Origin: Verrucomicrobiota bacterium
Lineage (GTDB): Bacteria > Verrucomicrobiota > Verrucomicrobiia > Limisphaerales > DSYF01
DNA: 7,078 bases
NCBI GenBank assembly: GCA_025457725.1
Contig: JALOTU010000109.1
Coordinates: forward strand, 1 to 7,078
Direction: 5' to 3'
This document shows positions 1-4,544 of this stretch, piece after piece. Position 1 is the stretch's first letter. Every line of letters starts with the position of its first letter. The position numbers were made by a program, and so were the translations under genes. The notes beneath the pieces are model-generated. The model saw only the letters and a list, made by a program, of their open reading frames with translations, was not told the origin of the DNA and did no database searches.

Positions 1-1
1 C

Positions 2-748
2 GCGTTTCTCGCCGTCGGATCCAAGGCCGCGGGGTTCGTGCTCCTCCTGCGCGTGCTGTTCACCGCCGTGCCGGACGTGACCGCACAATGGCCGGCGCTC
101 CTGGCCGTGATCGCCGGGGTTACCATCCTGTACGGCAACCTCTGCGCGGTGCCGCAAACCAATCTCAAGCGCCTGCTGGGTTATTCCAGCATCTCGCACG
201 CGGGTTACCTGCTCATGGGGGTGGCGGCGCTGACGCAGGCCGGGCAGGCGGCGGTGATGTTCTATCTGGGCGGCTATCTGTTCACCGTGCTGACTGCGTT
301 CTTGGTGATCACCGTGGTGTTGCGGGAGACGGGTGCGGAGAAAATCCAGGACCTCCAGGGTCTGCACCAGCGTTCCCCCCTCCTGGCCACGGGACTCACC
401 CTGAGCATGGTCTCGCTGGCGGGGATCCCTCCACTGGTCGGATTCTTTGGAAAACTCCTGCTGATCCAGGCGGCACTGGCTTCCGCGACGGCCACGCCCG
501 TTCTCTACGGCCTGGTTGGGGTGGCGATCGTGGGAGTGGTCATCTCCCTCTATTACTACTTCGGCGTGATCCGCGCCGTCTACTGGCGCGGCGACGAATC
601 CCCCGCACCCATCCTGCCGTCCATGACCGCCCGACTCACCGTCGGCGCCTGCATGGCCGGTGTCGTGATCCTCGGGGTGTTTCCATCGGGCCTGTGGGAA
701 TCCGCCCTGAAAGCCGCCGCCACCCTTTCGCTCCCTGTCGCACTCTGA
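2..748 (+). CDS. nuoN: NADH-quinone oxidoreductase subunit N, C-terminal half (5' truncated by window)
   Basis: This is the C-terminal 248 residues of the antiporter-like NuoN subunit of respiratory complex I, an inner-membrane protein that takes part in proton pumping coupled to NADH:quinone oxidoreduction. The frame is open from base 2 and stops at TGA 746-748; family members are about 480-500 residues, so the first half lies outside the window. Visible NuoN signatures are FLAVGSKAAGF at fragment residues 2-12, NLKRLLGYSSISHAGYLLMG around 55-73 and SLAGIPPLVGFFGK around 138-151. Lys8 and Lys151 align with Lys247 and Lys395 of E. coli NuoN; the E. coli spacing is 148 and here it is 143. About six hydrophobic helices follow one another, and the chain ends in a short tail. 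nuoN is normally the last gene of the nuo operon, and nothing on this strand follows closely, which fits. The next gene is convergent. Confidence 0.95.
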   Translation, partial: AFLAVGSKAAGFVLLLRVLFTAVPDVTAQWPALLAVIAGVTILYGNLCAVPQTNLKRLLGYSSISHAGYLLMGVAALTQAGQAAVMFYLGGYLFTVLTAFLVITVVLRETGAEKIQDLQGLHQRSPLLATGLTLSMVSLAGIPPLVGFFGKLLLIQAALASATATPVLYGLVGVAIVGVVISLYYYFGVIRAVYWRGDESPAPILPSMTARLTVGACMAGVVILGVFPSGLWESALKAAATLSLPVAL

Positions 749-814
749 TCGAACAGGCCCTCCCCACCCCGACGCCCGCGAAGGACATGGAGACGGAGCA
801 ACGGCAGGCGCGGT

Positions 815-991
815 TCAGGACGCCGGAATCGGACTTGCGGTTTCAGGCGCTTTGGGCTGCATCCGGAACGGGATTGCCGGCTCGGGAGATCGCCGATCGG
901 ATTCCATCTTCAGGGTGAAATAATCGCGGCCCATCTCCCGCTGGCTGAACGTGGCCTTGACGTGCGGATGCATGAACTCAATCGGGATCAC
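815..991 (-). CDS. possible 58-residue small protein overlapping the end of pyk
   Basis: I do not recognise this protein. A GTG at 991-989 overlaps the pyk stop codon in a GTGA arrangement (991-988), the geometry of translational coupling, and the frame stops with TGA at 817-815. The product would be 58 residues and starts MIPIEFMHPHVKATFSQ; an in-frame ATG at 973-971 would give 52 residues. The first 30 or so codons have strongly G/C third positions like the neighbouring genes and encode a mixed charged and aromatic stretch (REMGRDYFTLKME). The second half is rich in Pro, Ala, Ser and Arg and looks disordered. There is no membrane segment or cysteine motif. No good Shine-Dalgarno sequence precedes either start. 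It would be read as the distal gene of a pyk transcript, and 66 bp separate it from the convergent nuoN. It may be a real conserved small gene or a chance ORF. Confidence 0.4.
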   Translation of the reverse strand: MIPIEFMHPHVKATFSQREMGRDYFTLKMESDRRSPEPAIPFRMQPKAPETASPIPAS

Positions 992-2409
992 TCGACAATC
1001 CGCATCTGGATGGCGTCGACGATCTCGTCGCCCGCGGAGATGGAACCGATGACCACAACGGTGTTGCCGGTGTGCAACTGGCCCTCCTTGACCAGCATCT
1101 CGAAGGCGCCGCGGATGGTCTCCTCCGGACTGCTGTCGCTGAACCGGGAAACCACCGGGGTGACGCCCCAGCGCAGGGTGAGGCTGCGCGCGACCTCGTC
1201 GCTTTCGCACACCCCGATGATGGGTGAGTATTTCGGCCGCATCCAGGAGGTGTAGCGCGCCAGGTGCCCCCTGCGGGTCACCACCACAATCGCCTCCGCA
1301 CGCAATTCGTTGGCCATGACCACCGCGCTTTTGGCCAGCTTCTGGCGCGGGCTGGACAGCACGGCTTCCTGGAAGTAACCGGCCCCGCCGCTGCGTTCGA
1401 TGCGCGTCGCAATCCGGTCAAACACCTCCACGCACTTCACCGGGTACTTCCCCACGGTGGTCTCGCCACTGAGCATGATGGCGTCGGCCTGCTCGAACAC
1501 GGCATTGGCCACGTCCGTCACCTCCGCCCGCGTCGGCATGGGCGAATGGATCATGCTTTCGAGCATGTGCGTCGCAACGATGACGGGCTTGCCGTAGTGC
1601 AGGCAGGTTTTGACGATGCGACGCTGCACGATGGGCAGTTCCTCGTAGGGGATCTCGATGCCGAGGTCGCCGCGGGCGGCCATGATGCCGTCCGCTTCCC
1701 TCACAATCTCGTCCAGGTTCTTGACCGCCTGATGATCCTCGATCTTGGCGATCACGACCGGGCGGTATTCGCTTTCCTGGAAGAGCTCCTTCAGCTGGAG
1801 CAAATCCCTGGCTTCTCGCACAAAGGACAGGGCGATGTAATCCACCCCGAGCTCCAGCCCCAATACCACATCCTTGATGTCCTTGGCCGTGAGGGCCGGC
1901 AGACTGACCTTGACGCCGGGAAGGTTGATGTGCCGGCGGCTGCCGAGTTTGCCCTCGGTCATCACCTCGCACTCCACCCGGTGGCCGGCTTTCCCCAGGA
2001 CCTTCATCTGGATGGCGCCGTTGTCGATCTGGACGATGTCCCCCACGGAGATGTCATTGACGAAATTCTCGTAGTTCACATCCACCGACCGCTCCTCCTC
2101 GCTGCGTTCGCCGCGGACCGTGAGGGTGAACTTCTGGCCGGGTTGCAGGTCGAGCGGCACCGGCAGATCGCCGGTGCGGATGGCCGGGCCCTGGGTGTCC
2201 ATCATGATGCCCACATGGGCATTGCAGGCCCGGGCCGTTCCCCGGATATCCGCCACCACGCGACGCACCCAGTCATGGGGGGCGTGGGACATGTTCAACC
2301 GAAACACATTGGCCCCGGCGCGAATCAGTTTTTCCAGGTTGTCGGGCGACTCGCTGGCCGGTCCGAGCGTGGCGACAATCTTCGTTTTTCGTCTGGCGAT
2401 CTCCTGCAC
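988..2409 (-). CDS. pyk: pyruvate kinase
   Basis: Pyruvate kinase converts phosphoenolpyruvate and ADP to pyruvate and ATP, the last glycolytic step, in the cytosol. The 473-residue product has normal length. The order is: N-terminal KTKIVATLGPAS (8-19), NMSH (39-42), an inserted B domain from about 80 to 170, SLPALTAKD (169-177), AKIE with catalytic Lys222 and metal ligand Glu224, ARGDLGIEIP with metal ligand Asp248, ATHMLESM (279-286) with Thr280, PTRAEVTDVANAV and SGETTVGKYP (314-323), then the C domain from about 345. Potassium ligands Asn39, Ser41, Asp71 and Thr72 are present. Two oddities are visible. The usual DTKGPEIRTG reads DTQGPAIRTG (71-80), and the usual ATQ reads ATH. The start is taken as GTG at 2409-2407, which puts a normal short leader before the conserved core; no clear Shine-Dalgarno sequence precedes it, so the exact start is uncertain. 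It is transcribed divergently from the ferredoxin gene. Confidence 0.97.
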   Translation of the reverse strand: MQEIARRKTKIVATLGPASESPDNLEKLIRAGANVFRLNMSHAPHDWVRRVVADIRGTARACNAHVGIMMDTQGPAIRTGDLPVPLDLQPGQKFTLTVRGERSEEERSVDVNYENFVNDISVGDIVQIDNGAIQMKVLGKAGHRVECEVMTEGKLGSRRHINLPGVKVSLPALTAKDIKDVVLGLELGVDYIALSFVREARDLLQLKELFQESEYRPVVIAKIEDHQAVKNLDEIVREADGIMAARGDLGIEIPYEELPIVQRRIVKTCLHYGKPVIVATHMLESMIHSPMPTRAEVTDVANAVFEQADAIMLSGETTVGKYPVKCVEVFDRIATRIERSGGAGYFQEAVLSSPRQKLAKSAVVMANELRAEAIVVVTRRGHLARYTSWMRPKYSPIIGVCESDEVARSLTLRWGVTPVVSRFSDSSPEETIRGAFEMLVKEGQLHTGNTVVVIGSISAGDEIVDAIQMRIVE

Positions 2410-2540
2410 GGCACGGAGATTAAGCGGCCAGCATGCGAATGGAAGCGAATACTAAACCTGATGGGAACCCGAACGGCAAATGAAGCTTGCCAACCCACAG
2501 ACCTCCGCCCAAATTGTTCCCACAAACTTCTGAACCATTT
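2410..2540. promoter_or_regulatory. divergent intergenic region between pyk and ferredoxin
   Basis: These 131 bp separate the starts of two divergently transcribed genes and must hold both promoters. It is visibly richer in A+T than the flanking coding DNA, especially at 2436-2490 and 2511-2540. On the plus strand a weak candidate for the ferredoxin is TTGCCA at 2487-2492 followed by AAATTG near 2511; the match is poor. No riboswitch-like structure or long dyad is evident. The ferredoxin start has no Shine-Dalgarno sequence in the 20 bases before it. Confidence 0.5.
2451..2479 (-). promoter_or_regulatory. candidate sigma-70-like promoter for pyk
   Basis: Read on the minus strand, TTGCCG (2479-2474) and TTTAGT (2456-2451) are separated by exactly 17 bases. 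Each matches the sigma-70 consensus hexamers at four of six positions. A start of transcription near 2444 would give a leader of about 35 bases before the GTG of pyk. The spacing and position are good and the hexamers are mediocre, so this is a suggestion only. Confidence 0.3.
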
Positions 2541-2774
2541 ATGGCCGACAAAGAAAACAGATACCCCGAAAACGTGGCCGGCGGCTACTATGTAGACAAC
2601 CAGTGCATTGATTGCGATCTCTGCCGGGAGACCGCGCCTGACAATTTCAAGCGCAACGAGGACGGAGGCTATTCCTTCGTTTACAAGCAGCCGGAGAATC
2701 CGGATGAGGAAGCGCGTTGCAAAGAGGCCAAGGAGGGCTGCCCCGTGGAGGCCATCGGTGACGATGGCGCCTAG
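2541..2774 (+). CDS. small acidic single-cluster 4Fe-4S ferredoxin
   Basis: This gene encodes a 77-residue soluble electron carrier. The cluster ligands are Cys22, Cys25 and Cys28 (CIDCDLC) and, remote from them, Cys67 followed by Pro (GCPVEAI), the CxxCxxC...CP pattern of ferredoxins that bind one [4Fe-4S] cluster. A fifth cysteine, Cys60, lies seven residues before Cys67. The chain is rich in Asp and Glu, as expected of an electron carrier that docks on basic partners; the partner cannot be told from the context. The start is ATG 2541, which gives the start MADKENRYPENVAGGYYVD that I associate with related short ferredoxins. The frame stays open upstream to an ATG at 2487, but that would add 18 residues of low-complexity Pro, Lys and Thr sequence read from the promoter region. 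It stops at TAG 2772-2774. It is divergent from pyk and convergent with cinA, so it is probably monocistronic. Confidence 0.93.
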   Translation: MADKENRYPENVAGGYYVDNQCIDCDLCRETAPDNFKRNEDGGYSFVYKQPENPDEEARCKEAKEGCPVEAIGDDGA

Positions 2775-2795
2775 TTAACCGCACGTTCGATGTGG

Positions 2796-2827
2796 AGCCC
2801 GCGCGCATCCCCGGATGCCTGCGGGCT
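2796..2827. terminator. hairpin between convergent ferredoxin and cinA genes, likely shared terminator
   Basis: AGCCCGC (2796-2802) is the exact inverse complement of GCGGGCT (2821-2827). Inside it GCATC (2805-2809) pairs with GATGC (2814-2818) around a CCCG loop, leaving a 2x2 internal loop. This gives 12 Watson-Crick pairs. It begins 21 bases after the ferredoxin stop, and on the other strand 3 bases after the cinA stop, where a bidirectional terminator would sit. Neither side has a proper T-tract (TTCGTCATT follows on the plus strand), so it is not a textbook intrinsic terminator. Confidence 0.5.
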
Positions 2828-2830
2828 TCG

Positions 2831-4102
2831 TCATTCCAGCGGCAGCGCCAGGACCTGTCGGCGCACAAGGTCCAGCGCCTGTTGCGAGGTCACCTGTTTG
2901 AAGGTGGCCCGGTCAAAGGGATTGCGCCGGCGCAGCACCACGGTCTGCTCCGCGGACGCGAGACCGAGGAAGACGGTTCCCACCGGCTTGTCCTCACTGC
3001 CTCCCGACGGACCGGCAATGCCGGTGACGGCAACGCCCAGGTCCGCGCCGGTCGACCGCCGAACCCCCTCCGCCATGGCCTGCGCCACCGGCGAACTCAC
3101 CGCGCCCTGCGACGCAATCAGGTCCGCGGGCACGCCAAGCCATTGCTGTTTGGCCTCGTTGGCATAGGTGATGATCCCGGCCTTGAGCACGTTGGAGGCT
3201 CCGGGAACGTTCGTCACCCGATGCCCGATCAGCCCGCCCGTGCACGATTCAGCGATGGCCAGGGTCAGCTTGCGCGCGGCCAGCAACTCAACCACCGCCT
3301 GTTCCAATTCCACATCCCCCTCCGCATACACGCCGCCCGCCATCGCCTGCCGCACGATTTCCATCGCGCCCGATACCAGTTCACTTGCACGAAGGCCGCG
3401 GGCGGACAGACGGATGTCCACCTCGCCCGGCCGGGCGCAATATCCCACGCCGAGCCCCTGCTCCACCCGGGAACGGAGAGGGACATCGATTCGGGCCTGA
3501 GCCATCGATTCCGGAATGCCCGTCGTTCGCAGGGTGTGGCAGACAAAGGGCTCGCCGGGCGGGAACCGGTCTCCCAGCAGCGGAACCACCGAATCGATGA
3601 ACATCGGACGCAATTCGCGTGGCGGTCCCGGCAACAGGATGAGCAGGGCGGGATGATTGCTGCGGAACGGATTCGATGCCAGGGGGATGGCCAGTCCGGG
3701 CGCGGTGCCCACCGCGTTGGACAGCACGATCGCCCCCACGGGCACCTGCGCCTGCACGCGTACCTGGGGCGGCATCGCGCGGTTGAACGACCGGAACACG
3801 GCCTCCAGTCGGCGCACGACCTCCGGGTCCTCCCGCAACTCCAGGTTCAGCAATTCGGCGATCCCCTCGCGTGTGAGGTCGTCCGAGGTGGGGCCCAGTC
3901 CACCGGTGACGATGACCACCTCGGCGCGGGACAACGCCTCCCGCACAGCCGTGCAGATCCTTTCCCGGGTATCCTCCACACACACCTGTCGCGTCACGGC
4001 GTAGCCCAGGTCCGACAGTCGCCGGCAGAGCCACTGTTGATGAGTGTTCAGGGTGCGTCCCAGCAGAAGTTCCGATCCGGTATTGATGAGTTCGACCGTC
4101 AT
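2831..4102 (-). CDS. cinA: CinA-family protein, molybdopterin-binding-like domain plus NMN amidohydrolase domain
   Basis: CinA proteins join an N-terminal MoCF/MogA-like domain (COG1058) with a C-terminal PncC-type domain (COG1546). In characterised members the C-terminal domain deamidates nicotinamide mononucleotide for NAD recycling, and the N-terminal domain can hydrolyse ADP-ribose. The product is 423 residues, normal for the family. Visible motifs are LINTGSELLLGRTLNTH (5-21), VTGGLGPTSDDLTREG (65-80), the LLPGPPRELRPMF segment (156-168), and in the C domain ESCTGGLIGHRVTNVPGAS (285-303), ITYANEAK (311-318), GAVSSPVA (333-340) and VAVTGIAGPSGGSEDKPVGTV (358-378). Ser286 is the family's catalytic serine position. 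ATG 4102-4100 is chosen because the conserved core begins three residues later; an upstream in-frame TTG at 4138 adds only unconserved sequence. GGTG at about 8 bases upstream is a weak ribosome site. Nothing suggests a role in competence here; the name is historical. It diverges from the sucrose gene. Confidence 0.95.
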   Translation of the reverse strand: MTVELINTGSELLLGRTLNTHQQWLCRRLSDLGYAVTRQVCVEDTRERICTAVREALSRAEVVIVTGGLGPTSDDLTREGIAELLNLELREDPEVVRRLEAVFRSFNRAMPPQVRVQAQVPVGAIVLSNAVGTAPGLAIPLASNPFRSNHPALLILLPGPPRELRPMFIDSVVPLLGDRFPPGEPFVCHTLRTTGIPESMAQARIDVPLRSRVEQGLGVGYCARPGEVDIRLSARGLRASELVSGAMEIVRQAMAGGVYAEGDVELEQAVVELLAARKLTLAIAESCTGGLIGHRVTNVPGASNVLKAGIITYANEAKQQWLGVPADLIASQGAVSSPVAQAMAEGVRRSTGADLGVAVTGIAGPSGGSEDKPVGTVFLGLASAEQTVVLRRRNPFDRATFKQVTSQQALDLVRRQVLALPLE

Positions 4103-4106
4103 TGAG

Positions 4107-4191
4107 CACCAGCATGCCGTCAATGGGAGCGGGCGCAAGTCCAGGACAGAAGCGACTTAATCCGGGAGGTATCGCCGGCTTTCCAGCCGGC
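4107..4191. repeat. degenerate repeat module, copy 1 (two direct-repeat boxes and a palindrome)
   Basis: In order it has box X CACCAGCATGCC (4107-4118), box Y GCGCAAGTCCAGGACAG (4133-4149) and a perfect 7-bp palindrome, GCCGGCT and AGCCGGC around a TTCC loop (4174-4191). Box X starts only 5 bases upstream of the cinA ATG, so this copy lies in the cinA leader or promoter. The same boxes in the same order recur in copy 2. Palindromes of this type resemble interspersed REP-like elements that I associate with Verrucomicrobiota intergenic DNA; that link is from memory. Confidence 0.5.
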
Positions 4192-4201
4192 AAAGTGAAC
4201 C

Positions 4202-4335
4202 CACCAGCATGCCCCCCTATCCCCCGGGCGGTTGAAAACCGGTGCCACCCCGAACTCACGGACTCGTTGGATGCATTCGCCCAAGCACAAGTCCAGGATA
4301 GCCACAGTCCACAGGGCGCGGACATTCCTGTTCGC
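4202..4335. repeat. degenerate repeat module, copy 2, with extra hairpin
   Basis: Box X is repeated exactly (4202-4213). Box Y recurs as GCACAAGTCCAGGATAG (4285-4301), differing from copy 1 by two transitions. The following palindrome is GCGGACA and TGTTCGC around the same TTCC loop (4318-4335), with one G-T pair. X and Y lie 83 bases apart here against 26 in copy 1. The additional 57 or so bases include another small hairpin, CGGTT-GAA-AACCG (4229-4241). Confidence 0.45.
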
Positions 4336-4460
4336 CCGCTGGCAACCCGATCGGTTGCGCGGACACCAATTTCCACGATTTCGCCTGCCGCCAGCCGGGT
4401 TGAGTCCTCGTGCGCCCGATCTGCACCGGCCCGGCATTTTTTCTGTTCGCTCCCGCCCAA

Positions 4461-4478
4461 TCAGGCTAATCTGCCTGA
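4461..4478. promoter_or_regulatory. perfect dyad TCAGGC-N6-GCCTGA upstream of the sucrose gene
   Basis: TCAGGC (4461-4466) and GCCTGA (4473-4478) are exact inverse complements around TAATCT. The centre lies about 75 bases before the sucrose-phosphate synthase start, a usual place for an operator near a promoter. The central bases are the most A+T-rich in the vicinity. No regulator is identified in the window, so an operator role is inference. Confidence 0.35.
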
Positions 4479-4503
4479 CAACGAAAGGGTTTCGCGGGGC
4501 GGC

Positions 4504-4516
4504 TGATCGTTGATCA
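4504..4516. promoter_or_regulatory. short dyad TGATC-GTT-GATCA in the sucrose gene leader
   Basis: Two 5-bp arms, TGATC (4504-4508) and GATCA (4512-4516), flank GTT and end 28 bases before the ATG. It could be an operator half-site pair or chance; the arms are short. Confidence 0.2.
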
Positions 4517-4544
4517 TGCGGCTTCCGCGCTTCGGATCGAATTG

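Larger units (their letters stand above)
4103..4544. other. 442-bp gene-free divergent intergenic region with repeats and dyads
   Basis: No ORF here has recognisable sequence or convincing coding character. The longest open frame, on the minus strand, reads Arg, Gly and Trp-rich text through palindromes. What the stretch does hold is two copies of a 12-bp direct repeat (CACCAGCATGCC), two copies of a 17-bp repeat (15 of 17 identical), three short hairpins and two dyads nearer the sucrose gene. It must also contain the promoters of cinA and of the sucrose-phosphate synthase gene, but I find no convincing -35/-10 pair for either. A T6 run at 4437-4442 follows GC-rich sequence without a usable stem. 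Confidence 0.7.

Noticed and set aside
787..918. A 43-codon plus-strand ORF after nuoN
   Set aside because: Its third codon positions show little G/C bias, it has no ribosome site, and it overlaps the better-supported minus-strand small ORF.
2487..2540. Upstream ATG start for the ferredoxin at 2487
   Set aside because: The added residues are read from the A+T-rich promoter region and are low-complexity; ATG 2541 gives the compact length usual for this kind of ferredoxin.
1264..4105. Plus-strand open frames of about 440 codons opposite pyk (1264-2595) and cinA (2792-4105)
   Set aside because: These are antisense to well-supported genes and arise from GC-rich codon bias; their translations are His, Arg and Gly-rich without motifs.
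4103..4138. Upstream TTG start for CinA at 4138
   Set aside because: The extra 12 residues are unlike family N-termini, and the ATG at 4102 sits just before the conserved LINTGSELL core.
4120..4437. A 105-codon minus-strand ORF between cinA and the sucrose gene
   Set aside because: It reads through the repeat boxes and palindromes, overlaps the cinA leader and has an Arg, Gly and Trp-rich composition typical of translated noncoding DNA.
4424..4442. CCGGCCCGG followed by T6, resembling an intrinsic terminator
   Set aside because: The only inverse repeat has a one-base loop, so no stable stem can form, and no gene ends upstream on that strand.
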